A DNA stretch of 64,000 bases from Dactylonectria macrodidyma (GCA_020744425.1 JAGMUV010000019.1:992001-1056000), one strand, 5' to 3'; counted from the stretch's first letter, positions 9,798-22,900 are shown. Notes: generated from the sequence alone by a model not told the origin. Translations and numbers: made by a program.

Positions 9798-11887
9798 GTG
9801 GACATGTCTCACGGCCCGCGGATCGAGTTGCAGACTACAACTGTGAATGGCAGTCTCAGTATCCATGGCTTTGCTGCCAGAGCTCTTCAATTGCAGCAAG
9901 CCCAGCTATTTGATCAACTCAATCACGCCCAAAAAGTTCAAGCTCGAGCCCAGCGAGCCCAACAAGCTCGAGAAGCTCAGCGACTTCAGCTATTTCAGCG
10001 ATACAATGAAGCCGGACAACCCCAGCCAGTCCAGAACGGTCGGGCGCCGATATCCCATTCGTCTCTAACGCACTCTTCTCTGGATGAGGAGGAAGGAGGC
10101 TTATCAACGGCCGCCCGCCAAAAACTACGAGAGCAACGCCGACAAGAGCGACAACGTGTCTGGAACCAGGAGCAGATCCAAGAACAAAAGCGGATCAAAA
10201 CTGAGCGTCAACGGCATCAAATCGAGCAACAGCAGACCCAGACTGAGCAACAGAAAACCGAGATCGAACAACAACAGAGTCAACTGGAGCAAGATCAGAC
10301 CCACAGCGAGAAACAACAAACTCAATCCGAGCAACAGGAGAGCCAAACCCAGCACGGGCAGAAACAGCCTACTCAACAGCAAGAACATCCTGAACAACAG
10401 CGGCACCAATGCAGTTACCATCTGGACCTAAGCAAACACCGCGATCCCCTCCAGCTGCCCTGGGACCTGTACATCCAGCGATACGGGTTCACATCCATAT
10501 GGGAAGCAGAGCTGGGCTCAGAGCAGGAGCGCTACGGGAAAATTGTCGCCCATCTAATGGCCCAGGACCTCCTCCTATCCCAGCAAGAGGCCGAGATCGT
10601 CGAGCAAAGGGCCTTCTGGACAACCTTCCCCGGCAGACGCTCCCTCCGGTCCCCTGACTACCTCAGTGACAGTCTGAAGATCATCAATGATGCGGCCCTC
10701 ATGGTGGAGAAGAGCTGGGCGACCAAGTCGTGCAATGGGCTCAACCACGCCAAATTCAGTACTGACGACAAGTCTGGGCAACGCTCGTACTTATACAGCC
10801 AGGTCCAACACCACGACGATATGACCCAATCCACCAGCGAGATCCTGGTCACCAATTCACTGAGCTTCACGAGGTACTATCTAGGCCATCGCGAAGGCGA
10901 CTTCATCTTCCGGTACTGCCCGTCTAACGTGTCCGCCGGAGGCGCCTTTGTGGGATCCGGTCTGTCCATCGCCCGCGCCGGCTTCCTGTTCTGCGGCCAG
11001 GTGCCTCGTCCGCAGCAACATTACCTGCTTAGGCTGCAAGTCGTAAAATGCGCGCTCATCCGAGCCATTGCGAGCATCATTGGCTTTCGCTGTGAGAGTC
11101 ACAGCCGGCTTCCCTGCTTCCTCGTCCGCGTCTGCAGACGGGCAGCCGACGTGCCGCACGAAGACCTCGCCAAGCTAGACAACAGCTGGAGGGGACAGTT
11201 TCCTGCTTGCAAGCCGGTGCACTCATATGTATTGAGCTTGATGTTGAGCAGTCCCTACGTCGGGGAGTTTGCGCATCTGCTTGAGGTGGATATCGATCGA
11301 GAGACATCGCTATCCCTCAAGAACGAGCTAGGGCCACTGATTCGCATAGTGGAAACGGGCACACGACTCAAGCTCGACGCAATCGCGAAGAGTTACTCAA
11401 CTCACTTGGAAGCTAGGGCCTATCAGCAGCTCTTTTCAGGAGAGAGTCCCGCCAATTTGCTAGTTTTCAAGGATGACTTTGTCGAGGTATGTCGTCGCCC
11501 CTAACACTGAGGTGTAGTTCGCTCCGGACAAACCTTAATCCGCGAGTTGCGCGATCCAGATCTAACATTTTGCAGGATATCCACGCCTTTTACAAGCAAT
11601 CCCATTATCACTCCGACCCTTACTACCCGGCCAACCGCTACAACCGAGTCGACGTCACCGACGCCCTCGAGCTTTCTCTGAAGCTCAGAGACCCCGATTG
11701 GCACAAGGATAACGAAGACGGCGCTCGAAAGCAATCGGCCGAGAGCAACTCAGATTCAGAGCTTAGCGAACCGCCTCACGAAGACGACGAAGAAGAAAAT
11801 AACGAGGAAGACAACGATCAAGAAACCCAATTGGACGGCGACGACGAGAACGAGGAGGACGACCCCTCCTATTTTGAAGATAATTAG
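9798..11887 (+). CDS. Gln-rich coiled-coil protein with acidic C-terminal tail, unknown function
   Basis: Two exons, 9798-11486 and 11576-11887, with an 89-nt intron (GTATGT donor, TCTAAC branch, TGCAG acceptor), giving 666 residues. Translation may start two codons later at 9804. Residues about 28-80 and 105-215 are very rich in Gln, Glu and Arg and should form long helices or coiled coils, with repeated units such as TEQQ and IEQQQ. From about 216 a globular, less biased region begins (LQLPWDLYIQRYGFTSIWEAELG) and continues to about 560. Exon 2 has a YHSDPYYPANRYNRVDVTDALELSLKL-like stretch and ends in a run of Asp/Glu (about 625-660). No family is recognised; no signal peptide or membrane segment. 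The Gln-rich part may have expanded by slippage of CAA/CAG repeats. Confidence 0.65.
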
Positions 11888-11995
11888 ACAGGCTCGGTCA
11901 CGATTTGCCACGAGACCTGCGGCGGCCCGAAACACCAACTACCAACTCTCGTGATATCACCAATTCCTCCCAGACCAAATCTCAATCCCCTCAAA

Positions 11996-12532
11996 ATGGC
12001 ATCCCTCTTCTCCCTGCGCGGGTTCTTCACCCGCTCTACTCCGACAACCCGCCTCTTCTCGACAACCTCGCCAGCGCTAGCCCGCACGCCACCCAAACCC
12101 CCAGTCAAGAAAGCCACGACGGGCAAAACCACAACCCCCCGCCGCAGCAAGAACCAGCAGACCAAGTCGGAGAACTTCTACCGCATCCGCACGCTCAAGC
12201 AGAACATGTTCTCGCCCGCACCGCCGCCCCTGCGCATGGCCCGCCTCCGCCACCTGCGCCACTGGACCATCCACCGCGCATGGCAGCTGTTCCGCCGCCA
12301 GCAGCACCTCGAGATGGAGCAGGAGCGCCACCGCATGTACAGCGGCATGTACAACGCCTGCGAGGAGCTGCGCAAGACCGTCGGCCCCCCCGGCCGCGGC
12401 GAGGGGTACCTGTACCGCGTCGCCATGGAGAAGAAGGGCGTGTGGGGGACCGAGGCCGTGCCCATCGAGTACGCCCGCTTTCAGACTGAGTTTCCCGGCC
12501 CTCAGGCGTGGAACCACGAGTGGAAGAGGTAG
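11996..12532 (+). CDS. Mitochondrial large-subunit ribosomal protein mL40 (Mrpl28-like)
   Basis: 178 residues from the ATG at 11996. The open frame extends upstream to 11951, but MASLFSLRGFFTRSTPTTRLF is a typical mitochondrial presequence (Ser/Arg-rich, no acidic residues), so I take the internal ATG. After a basic Lys/Pro/Thr-rich linker, the region LRHLRHWTIHRAWQLFRRQ (about 78-96), the block NACEELRKTVGPPGRGEGYLYRV and the ending GTEAVPIEYARFQTE..WNHEWKR fit my recollection of fungal mL40. The protein would act in the mitochondrial ribosome. Identification rests on recall of the family pattern. The gene starts only 108 bp after the stop of the Gln-rich gene. Confidence 0.7.
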   Translation: MASLFSLRGFFTRSTPTTRLFSTTSPALARTPPKPPVKKATTGKTTTPRRSKNQQTKSENFYRIRTLKQNMFSPAPPPLRMARLRHLRHWTIHRAWQLFRRQQHLEMEQERHRMYSGMYNACEELRKTVGPPGRGEGYLYRVAMEKKGVWGTEAVPIEYARFQTEFPGPQAWNHEWKR

Positions 12533-13589
12533 AACGGTGGGAGAAAATGTACACAAGAAAGGCAATCACGAGGAGTTACTCAATTGTATTATAAGAGGCG
12601 AAAAGACTCTGTAACGATGACTGAAGCATGTAGACGCAATGTAAAGAATAAAGCAAAACCCTAGACAATCACCAATGCATAGTCATGTACAAGCTCACTC
12701 AGGAACTGTCCAGTGATGCGAGAACTCTTTCCCCTTTGGCCACGATCAACATGAAAATCATCACTCTCATTAAGTATCACCTCGACAACTACTAGCAATC
12801 TCCCAGTTGTCCTTCTGTTCTGCTCGTCTCCTTTTGTCTCTTCTCTTCTCTTCTTTGCACCTCTCTCGATCCCCGCCGTTTCTCGCCGTCAAAGCAAACA
12901 CCCTCTCCAAAGGACGCTCTGAGTCGGGCTGTTCTATGCAAATTCCACGGTATTAATACAAATCGAGAGTGAAAGATGCTTCTGCTCGACGTGCTTTTTC
13001 TCTTATCCGCTGCAGGTGAATATCGCTTGCCAGATTAATAATAATAACCAAATAAATAAAATAAAACATAGGGCCAATATGAGTTATTGAGTAATAAAAT
13101 CGATGATGCCTGCGGTGTGTGGCACGTAAATGGCGATGGTCCCTTTTTCTTTGAGAAATCCCTTCTTTCCAAAGAGTGAATGTCTGTCAATCAAACCGCC
13201 GAACATGAGTTGGTAGTGCGAGGGAAGTGATGTGTGGTGATGAGAGGGTCGGCTGGGATTGGAGTTGCCAATCCTGACTGAGCCTCGGCGTCAGTCGCCT
13301 AGGAGTGGTGCAAAGCATGTTTTCCCTCCCCGTAAGCGCCGAGCAACAGTCCTCTATATCCGTTTCCATATCCGTTTCCCTGATGAGCCAAAAGAAAAAA
13401 AGTGCAGTCGAGGTTTTCCAAGGTTGTGTGTGAGCGATAAAATAGAGTGGCGGCGAGCGCATAGTTGGTGTCGCTCCTCGTTGATGACCAATCAATGCTG
13501 CAACATGTGGTAGTCTGTTCCCAGGCGGATAATCCTGTAGAGTATTCGTCTGGTATGGCATCACTCATGACGGGGTCGTAGAGATGGCC
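12533..13589. other. Intergenic region between convergent genes
   Basis: The 3' flanks of mL40 (+) and Rho2 (-). It includes a pyrimidine-rich run (about 12810-12870) and an A/T-rich block with repeated AATAA (13035-13068). No credible coding sequence is seen; small frames near 13190-13570 lack protein character. Confidence 0.4.
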
Positions 13590-14540
13590 TCACAGGACAA
13601 CACAGCAGCCGCCTCCCTCTCCCTTCTCAAAGGTCAAGAGAGCAGCGCGGGTAGCAGCTTCGAAAACATCGTCGACGCCCTCCCCGCTCAGGCTAGAGCA
13701 CTCCAAATATCGCTTGGCGCCAATGTCTCGTGCAATAGCCTCGCCTTCGTGCTCGGTGACGAACCGCAAAGATTTCTTGCGCATGTCTTCGATGGCGACT
13801 GGGTCTTCTCGGAGGTCCTTCTTCAGGCCGACGAGAATGATGGGGACGCCAGTGCACAGTCGGGTTGCCTCCTCGATCCACTATACAGTAACGCGTCAGC
13901 TTCCGGGGATTTTACGAGCACAGCCAGGCCGAGCGAGCCTCACCTTATGTTTGACGTTATCCAGGGAATCTGGAGTGTCAATAGAGAAGCCGACCAGGAT
14001 GACATGTGCTTTCGAGTAGGCGAGGGGCCGTAATCGCTCGTAGTCTTCCTGGCCGGCAGTATCCCATAGCGCGAGTTGGACAGACTTGCCATCCACTCTG
14101 CAATCGGTCACGTAGTTCTCAAAGACAGTGGGGATCTAGAAAGAGTCAATATGTCGGGCTCGGCAGTGTGCGGGTTCGGTCGTAACTCACATAATGCTAC
14201 ACGATGTCTGATTAGCAAGGGCCTGGGAAGGAGCGTTAGTTGAGGAAAGGAACATACTGTCGGGAAATATCCTAGCGTAAAGACGCTCAGCAAACTGGTC
14301 TTTCCGCAAGCACCGTCGCCAATAATAACCAGCTTCCTGGTGTAGTCGTTAGCGATGGGGTTTGCCACTTGAAGTTCCTAATCAATAGTAGGCGAGCAGA
14401 GGGCCAATGAGGGGTGAGGCAGTGCTAGAAGCAGGGCAAATACGGGAGGCGATCGTGGAGAAGACATGACGAGGTTGCCTCGATGGACCATGGACGAAGG
14501 GGCCGTACCTGCGAATAACATTTTGGGGGTTTGCGCTCAT
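13590..14540 (-). CDS. rho2: Rho-family small GTPase, Rho2 type
   Basis: Five exons: 14509-14540, 14258-14336, 14191-14196, 13944-14135 and 13590-13880, giving 199 residues. The third exon is only 6 nt (CATTAT, encoding His-Tyr). It is needed to give [13 protein letters not shown], the conserved effector loop of Rho proteins. P-loop GDGACGKT is at 17-24, DTAGQE at 64-69, and the C-terminus is CCVVL, a geranylgeranylation CaaX box. The start is set by exon 1 ([10 protein letters not shown]) spliced to RKLVIIGDG, since Rho2 proteins begin with a short lead before RRKLVI. The ATG at 14368 lies in intron 1. Rho2 works at the plasma membrane in cell-wall integrity and polarity signalling; that is family knowledge. 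Introns are 172, 61, 55 and 63 nt. Confidence 0.9.
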
Positions 14541-14914
14541 GGTGAATGATGTGTTCCGAATGTGAGCGTTATAAATCGAGGGCAATCGGGTGTGAGAGGT
14601 GGTTGCAGCGGTTGTTTGTTGGTCGTATGGTCTCTAGAGTACGACGCCGAGATCTAAAGATACCTAGTAGGCAGATTCCCCCCTAACTGTCGCTCGGTCG
14701 ATTGGCGTCGGGACTTCGCAGTGGCAACGACGAGGGAAGAGAGCAAGTCGTCAAAGGGGCGGTCGCGTCGTAAGGAGGCGTAGGTAGGTCACAAGGCAGA
14801 ACGATCGATCGTGGGAGGAAGTCGTCGTCGAGCGGCCCCTATTTTGTTGACCCGAGGTTTATTTGATTTTGGATGCGGGCCGGACACGATACGATGGGGG
14901 GAGAGGGACGGCGG

Positions 14915-14944
14915 CGATGGAGATGGAGATGGAGATGGAGATGG
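14915..14944. repeat. GGAGAT microsatellite
   Basis: Hexamer GGAGAT is repeated four to five times in perfect tandem. It lies in the upstream region of rho2, about 375 bp from its start codon. Confidence 0.85.
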
Positions 14945-15269
14945 GCAGCAGGGACGTCGGACTGCGCGCGTACCGAATACGATCCAAGCCGGGGCGGTGG
15001 GACGGAGCGACAGAGTGGTTGGAGGAAGACGGATGATGGGCTTTTAATGGAATGGGAATACGAGCTGAGGCAGCGAGCGGAGGAAGCGCTGGTAAAGTAG
15101 GTAGGTAGGTAGATGGTAGGACTTGACTTGGAGAGAGAACAGGAGGGACGGGGGGCAAGACGGGGCACGACCGGTCAGTTCGGTGGAGGGCGATGGCGTT
15201 TTTTCTCAAGTCTGGGTGGTCTAGAGCCGCCTTTTTGTTGTGTTGACTCGAAACTGAAGGAGAAGAACG

Positions 15270-15296
15270 GGGTTCTGGGTTCTGGGTTCTGGGTCT
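15270..15296. repeat. GGGTTCT heptamer tandem repeat
   Basis: About three and a half perfect copies of GGGTTCT. A short TAGG tetramer run lies nearby at about 15097-15112. It is not the TTAGGG telomere repeat. Confidence 0.8.
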
Positions 15297-15712
15297 GTCT
15301 GGTCCTGGGCTGAGCAAGTAATAATAATTCGTGCTGGTGCTGGCACGTTTTCTCGCTCTTTCGCGCTTTTTGGGGCTGGGCTGAATCGCGGGAGTTTGGA
15401 CTTTTGGTGGATTTGGGTCGCTGGGCTTGGGTTTGTTTTTGCTCCGGGTCCAGCGCACGTTACAGGACAACAGGCCGGGGAACGGCGCGAGCGCCCGGTG
15501 TGGGTGTACCCAAGGTAGGTACCTATCACCTACCTGTACCTCTAGGCTCTAGGCGTGGGTGGTGGTGCAGGCACTGGTTGCAGTAGGTGCAGGCACTGCA
15601 GTGGTGGCCGGTGGTGGTGGACTGGTGGACTGGTGGTGGTAATGTTTTTAGTGGGGAGGTGGAGGGGGTTCCAGCGACCGACCGAGCGTTGTCGGGTGTG
15701 GTGGAGCAGCAA

Positions 15713-15811
15713 CCAGGACTGTTTTAGCAGCCCGCCCTAGGTACCTGCCAGCCAGGTTGCCAGGACTGTGTTAGCACCCGGCCACGACTGGACTGTTTTA
15801 GCAACCCCCGG
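15713..15811. repeat. Three copies of a 24-bp unit
   Basis: Copies at 15713-15736, 15760-15783 and 15788-15811 share a GGACTGTTTTAGCA core (GTGTTAGCA in the second) followed by a C/G-rich end. The first and second are separated by a spacer containing TAGGTACCTG. No function is known. Confidence 0.7.
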
Positions 15812-18800
15812 AGTAACTGAGCTGAGGTACCTGAAGTGTACTGCGGGTACCACCTGGACTGGAAGTCCTCTGCAACTTCGGTTCGCCGCTCACGGGGCAT
15901 AAAGGTTCCAGTTTGGGACACAATCCTTAGCCATTGGTATTGGCTGCTGCAACTGCGCTGAAGGGGGCAGTGGTTGTTGCATTTGCATTTGCTTGTTGCA
16001 GTTGCAGTTGTAGTCGCAAATGGGAGCCCGTCCATGTCGCCGGGTCTCCAGCCGTCTCCCGGGCTATGTTGCACCGCTCTAGGGGACCTCCGGAGGCGGC
16101 GCAAGGGCAGTGGGGGAAAGGGCAGCACCTAACTGTAGATAGGTCAGTGGCGGCGGCAGAGAAACGATAGTGCATGTCGGTGGAGGCTGACGATGGTCGT
16201 GTCTGTGCCAAGCCGTCATGACCCCAAACCCCGAGCCTTAACGCAAAATAGAATACAAGACGTCACCCACTAAGGATGGCCTCTCTGCAGGGACAAGGCC
16301 ACACGCTGCTTTGAAGAGACCAGGCCAGGGGAGCCGTAGGCCCAGGAACAGCTCCAATTGCTCTCTGTCTGTCTGTCAGGGGAGGTGCTCTACGCAAATG
16401 CCCCGGGTTAGTTCCCTCTTTGCAAAGCCAAACCTCCGCAAACCTCCAGAACATCGCTACTCAGACCCTCTCAAATACTACATCAATCCATGTTGCCGCG
16501 TCAAGTTCAACCAGCCTGGGACAGGGTCCATGTCAAAGCGCATGGATCGCGTCCCAAAAACAGACCTGCCAGGCGGCTCGTTGACTGGGCGCTGCCTGCA
16601 TAGATCTCTCATGACATCCATGCGGTTTCCGCATAACTGATCCAACAAGAACACTAGCAGCTACACGATGATGCCGTGCCTCGAGACTGAAGAAACAGCG
16701 TCGCGAATCCCGCGAAGGCTTGGACTATGGAGTAACGTAGCAGAGGGCTCTCTCTCTCCTTTGCATACATCACGTCGAGCACCGCCAGTCCTTGCATTGA
16801 TCAGTTGCCGTATTGCCGTGTTGTTCACTACTGCCGTCATCAAGCACATGCTTTTTCCTTTTCAGCTCTCTCCCCATTTATTACTAGGTTGTGGTTCCAG
16901 TGTTTCCGCTGGTTTCTGCATTAACAACGCCCGGTCGCATGAGAGAGGTATTCTTTCGTCATCAGCCAGCTCACTGCAGGTCCGAGGACGTGGTATAATA
17001 TGACATTCGAAAAAGATCCGTATGACCAAGACCAATCATGGGGGAAATGGCTGTCATCCTCTCACACGTCCATCGCAAAGAGTGGGTTTGGCAGCGAGAA
17101 ACATGCCACCACGTATTATCCCTTTCAGCGCTCACTTCACTCGGCAATGAATCAGACCGAAGACAGATGGCAGCGTCGCCGATGACCACCAAAGGAATGA
17201 CCTCAGTCTCGCACTCATCCACTCTTTTTTCTTCTCGTCCACTATTCCAATGTCAACTTCTCCATCCTGTGGCGTTTGTGCTTGGGCGTCCTGGCTGGCG
17301 CGCCGTCTGTCATGCCATGTCACGGTTAGTTAGTGCAGATGGCATCCGCTATGAGGCTGTGCATCGAAAACAAACCCACCAAGCGAGCAGAGGCTAAAAT
17401 AAGCACCCTCCGTTCAGGGACCGGGTTGGACCAGGACGAACTCCCACCTACGGGCTGGGTACAGGCGCCAGAACCTGGCCTTCAAGGTTGGTCCAAGTCT
17501 TGGGAGACGCCGTCAAGCCATTCGTGTCTTTCCCCGTGTTTTCCTGGCCCCTCGCGCTTCTCGCGTGAATGCCATCCGTCCGGTCCTCGATTGTCGTATC
17601 ATGGACATCTCTGTCATAGGTAATAACCGACGGCTACCTCCGATCGATCAGCATTGGTACAAATGACTGTACGGTTGGTAATACGATACCAAGACAGCGA
17701 GTATCCTCCACAGCCAGGGGGGCCCCGCCAGCGACATTTCCCAGAGCACCCAATGACAGGCGGCAGACTAGGTTACTGCTGAGCGAGGCTTCAGGGTCCG
17801 TCTTCACATCAACCCCAAAAACTGGTTCCCGCTTATTGTCCTACACGGCTCTTGTACTTCCTTCGTACACCCTCACGAGGCCTCGCCGAGAAACGGGGCT
17901 GACAGGCACTCCCCTTGCTCCTCTGCATTCTAAAATGCTGCTTTGGGCCCTGCAACAAATGCTCACGTCGTCCGTCAATGTGTTCTGTCGTGGTGAGTGA
18001 AAACCCGATGCATTGCGCGCTGTCCGCGGCACAACTCCGCCATCCATCACCACGGAATTATTATCCTCTCTCGAGAGCAACCTGTCGATCCCACCCCACA
18101 CTTCCAACTCCTGCCCGAACTAGGCAATTGCTGCGCTAAAGAGAATCATAACACCCTCCCGTAGCTATTATCTGGCGATCCCGTTACCCGATCTGGACCC
18201 ATCCATCTGTTATCTTTCCATCTCATTGTTCCAAGTGGGAGGTGGTTTGCAGTAGTGCTACAAAGGAGCATCGCGTCCATCCTACCCTTGGCAACGTCTT
18301 CCCCTCTACGGTCAATCAGCCGAAGCATGCAAGGCATCCCAACGTTGTGGTTACACATCACCATATTCTCTCCAACTCTCTTGTCCAACGTCAGAAAGAG
18401 GGGATGACCGAAAGGCCTGGTTGTGTGGTAGTTCAGTCACTTCAGAGTCGCACGGTAAGGTGCTCGTGCATGAGATTGCTTGCGGGATGTCTCTTGTCCG
18501 TCCATTATTCACAACTCTACATAGTACACTGCCCTTCCTGTGACTATCAACAGTACCTTGTCAGTTAATTAGTAAGGAGTGAGAGCCCACCAAGATCTCC
18601 CCGCTTACCCCGTCGCTTTCCCACTGTGTTACCTTAATTGTCTTGGGGGTTACTTCCGGGAGAGAGATTGCTCCCGCACATCGGCCTAAGTGATGAAGAT
18701 CGTAATCCACTGCACCCTTCGGTTAAATTCATGCCACCGCCGTAGTCATTCACAACAGACGTCATCCAATACGACTGCGACTGAGAGCCCTACCTTATTA

Positions 18801-19937
18801 CATAAGTGTATGTCAGGTATCACACCAAACTACCCAGAACGAGTCTGCTTGGACGAGACAATGGCTTTTGCTGCCATTACAGACCGGGGTTGACGGAACA
18901 GGCAGTATGCACGTTTTCTTTCGCTCCTGTTTTCGAGTGCATTCTCTATAACTGGGGAAAGCAATCAACCCATCGTGGATGACTGCTGCTCGTAACTGTA
19001 AAAACGTAGAGCATGCCCACGGGAGAAGCAATAACGGGATGCCATAACAGTTTTCCGGCACAAACAACTGTAATTAGGTGATCGATGGGAAAGTGGAGTT
19101 AAGAATACAGATGTAGTGTAATTTCACAATGAATTCAACGAGGTCAAAGATTCACTTATTGATCTTAAAGCATCCTAGCTGGAGCAAGGTAGGGTTTAGT
19201 TCATCGAAAGTTCTTCCAGAACGTGGAAGATCGAGTCTAGGGTAAGTGTGATCTAGCTACGGCGCACGCTGACATCAAGGTCGTTTGTTGGATCCCGCTA
19301 ACCCCACCTGCCTAAGGCACAAACGCGCAAAACGTTGGTGTCCGGATCACGTGGCAAGTCACACGACCCGGAAGGTGGCCAGGCACGAAGCCTGATTGAA
19401 GGAAGCGGACCCAGTTTTTCCTGGCTTCACAGTGCACGCCCTCGTTTGGCTGCATGCGAAAGTACAGGTGCCATGTAACTCCACTGGAGAGTGACTTCCA
19501 TCTCTTTCGTTGAGCCTTGAACAGCATCCAAACCTACCACAAAGGCATCCTGGCTCAGTATCTCTCCTGCAACATCTCTACAGGCCCCGAACTGCACGAC
19601 AGTTCGCCGCCGGTGCAATCTTATCGATCCGGGCCTGGCCCACCTCCCCGCGGGCGTCATCGCTGACCTAACCCTGACCTGGGGACGACCGAGTGCCTCA
19701 TTTTGAGCCGCCCTAGACCTCCACCACCAACCGCATCTCGCACTTCGCACCCGTACGCCACCGCCCTTGAAATCGATCCTCCTCGCCCTGCGCTGCGCAC
19801 CTGTGCCGGCACCGTGCTGACCCGTGACAGCTACTTCTAGACGCCTCTTACCCCCCTTCTTCCCCCCCCGAGTCGGCGGACACGTGTTGCGCGCGAGCCT
19901 CTTGATGCTTTCAACTGCCCTCGCTCCGTAACCCACG

Positions 19938-22900
19938 ATGCCGGCCACCAACCAGAAACCAGCTTCCCAAACGCCGGCATCGCCCCGAAACCTTGCCAAA
20001 TACACCAACAAAGATGGCTCCAAGTTCATCACCGTCCCCAAAGGCACCCCTTCCGAGTCGTCTCAACCCTCCACCCCCACAACCTCTAAACCCAGCGCAC
20101 CCCCACCAGAGCCCAACGCCAGCAACGACACGGCTCCAGCCGTGAACCGCAAGAAGCAGAAGCGACGCCAGAAGGCTGCCGCCAAGGCAGCTGCAGAGCA
20201 GGCTGCGAATGGCCATCACGACGGTATATCGGGTTCCGGCATCACCTCGGGCCAAGGGCGTGCCGACCACGAGATTGTCGCTAGCGACGAAGATGACGAC
20301 GAGTACGTCCTGGGGCCCGACCACCCGATGTTGACTACCAACGGTCATCGGGATATGGATACCAAATCCAAGAAGAACCGAAAAAAGAAGAAAAAGAATG
20401 CTGCGGGGGACAGTGACACTGCGTCACCAACCCCTGCACTTTCACATCTTGATTCGCAGTCTTCGGCGGTGGGTCGTGGCCCCGGCATGTCTCGCGACAA
20501 GATCTGGAGTACCAGCAACCAGGAGGAGCGTGAACGCATTAAGGAATTCTGGCTAGGCCTGGGTGAGGAGGAACGCAAGTCCCTAGTCAAGGTCGAAAAG
20601 GACGCCGTCCTTAAGAAGATGAAGGAGCAACAGAAGCATACGTGCAGCTGTACCGTTTGTGGCCGGAAGCGAACCGCGATAGAAGAGGAATTGGAAGGTC
20701 TCTATGATGCTTACTACCTCGAGCTGGAGCAATTCGCGAACCAGGGCGAAGGTCCTCCCATGCTCCCCCCACCCCGCGATTTCGCCCTACGACCGCCCCG
20801 AGGCATACCTTCGAGTTATACCAACCAACCCCCGTCGCGCGGCCGAATAGTAGAACATGTCGGGGATGATGAAGACGAAGATGATCTAGAGGAGGTCTAC
20901 AGCGATGACGAAGTGGAGGACGACGATTATAGCGATGACGAGCCTCCCGAGGAATTCCACAATTCTCACGATCGTGACGTGGCCGATTTCTTGACATTTG
21001 GCAACAGCCTGCAAGTCAAGGGTACGCAGCTTCTTGAATCACTACTCCGCAGATATGGTAACATGGACTTAGGCGGCATTCTCACTGTTGCGGATGACCT
21101 ACTCAAGAATGACGGCAAGCGATTCATCGAAATGATGGAGCAGCTGGCAGAACGTCGAATGGCTCGGGAAGAAGACGCTCGCGAGCACTTCACCCGCGGC
21201 TATGGTCATCCCAACGGCTCATACTCTACTCCTCATAGTCACCCTCCTCCCGAAGACGATGAATATGAAGACGACGAGGACGAAGAGGAAGACTATGACG
21301 ATAGTCAAGATGAGGAGTATGAGGATGAAGAGGTATACTCCAACCCCTCTATAATGCCGTCCCAGTCACATACTGAGTGTTGCTGCCAGGATCAAATGAC
21401 GGAGGAGCAACGAATGGAAGAAGGGCGTCGTATGTTTCAAATATTCGCCGCGAGAATGTTTGAGCAGCGCGTTCTTTCTGCGTACAAGGAAAAGGTAGCT
21501 AAGGAGCGCCAGCAGAAACTTCTGGAAGAGTTGGAAGAGGAGAGCCGACAAGTCGACCAACAGAAGGCCAAAAAGGCTAAGAACGCCCAGAAGAAGAAAG
21601 ACAAGGCAGCTCAGAAGAAGCAGGCCCAGGCCGAAGAGAAGGCACGCAAAGATGCCGAAAAGGCTGCGCAAGACGCAGCCCGAGTGGAGGCTGAGAAGCA
21701 ACGGGCCGCTGAACAGAGACAGAAAGCCGAAGACAAGCGGAAGCAGAAAGACGCCCAGAGAAAAGCTGAAGAGGATGCTCGTCTCCGAAAGGAAGCCGAT
21801 CGACAACGGCGACTTCAAGAACAGCGAGACAAGCAGGCGGAGCAAGAGCGCAAAGCTCGCGAAGCCAAAGAACAGGAAAAGCAGTTTAAGGAAGAGCAAC
21901 GACAAAAGGACAAGGACGCCCGTGAGCAGAAGGAGCGTGAGGCTCAAGAGCGAAAGGATAAGCAAGACCGGGACAAGCGGGACAAGGAAGTCAGAGCCGC
22001 CAAGGCCCATAAGGAAGCCCAGGCCGTCAAGGAAGCCAAGGAGAGGGCTCGAGAGGAGAAGCTTGCTGCTTTGAAAGCGGCAAGCCAGACACCCCAAAAT
22101 CAGCCTCTGCAACTGTCCAAGCGTGGCCAGCAGCACCCCGTCTCGATCCCGACCGTTCTACCTCAACATCCTCCGAATCCCGCAAGCTACGCCTCGCCTA
22201 AGATACCCGTGGCCACGCCCGTGATCCCAAAGGCTCCGACGCCGATCCGACCACGAACGACATCTCAGCAGCAGGAAGCTGGTCAGTCGAGCTCGTCCGC
22301 GTCTCAATCAGCCTCGGCCACGAGCCAGAATCCATCACCGCATTCTGTAACACCAGCTCACACGAGCCCAGGCCTAATTGGGCAACATAGGAAGGGAAGT
22401 ACAAGCACGAATGCAACCACCTCTCAGCATTCGCACTCGGTTTCGCCGCCCATGGGACCGTTGAAGCTGGCCAACCAGTCGACGCCCTTCCAGATTCCTC
22501 CGATGGGTATGCAGCCACCTCCGGGGCTCGCGCACCACCCTCCTCCTCCAGGCTTCCCGAGCCGTTTGCCCCACGAACCCATCTTCCCTCCTGGGTTTAG
22601 ACCAGGCCCGAGCATGATGATGCCTCCCCCAGGAATCAGTGGACCTGCATCCCGATTCCCCCCACCCTTGCCGCCACCAGGGTTCTCGCAAACCGCCGGT
22701 GATCAGTTTCCAATGGGTGTGTTTCCGATACCCAAGGAGGGAATCCCAACTACGCATACGCGCCAGAGCTCGGGAGCATTCGACAGTGTACCTGGAACCT
22801 CGACGCAACCTATTGGACGGCCTGCGCCTATCGGTCGGCCAGGTAGTATCAGCCACGGCCAATCGTATGACGAGGACGACGAAACGACACACCTGGGAAG

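Larger units (their letters stand above)
14541..19937. other. 5.4-kb region without recognisable genes between divergent rho2 and NST1
   Basis: Many short frames occur on both strands, none over about 150 codons, and none reads like a known domain or shows convincing exon joins. Low-complexity repeats cluster at 14.9-16.0 kb and are listed separately. The last 0.6 kb is pyrimidine-rich and probably 5'UTR of the NST1 gene. Long regulatory leaders or non-coding transcripts are possible but not shown by sequence alone. Confidence 0.4.

Noticed and set aside
13584..14033. 149-codon plus-strand frame over rho2
   Set aside because: Antisense to clear Rho2 exons and runs through an intron.
15250..15300. 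Telomere-like repeat
   Set aside because: The unit is GGGTTCT, not TTAGGG, and only about three and a half copies occur.
16311..17623. Series of short plus-strand frames that could be chained into a gene
   Set aside because: No joins produced continuous protein-like sequence.
21366..22136. 256-codon Leu-rich frame antisense to NST1
   Set aside because: It is the complement of the Glu/Lys/Arg coiled-coil region, so Leu/Phe/Ser richness is an artefact.
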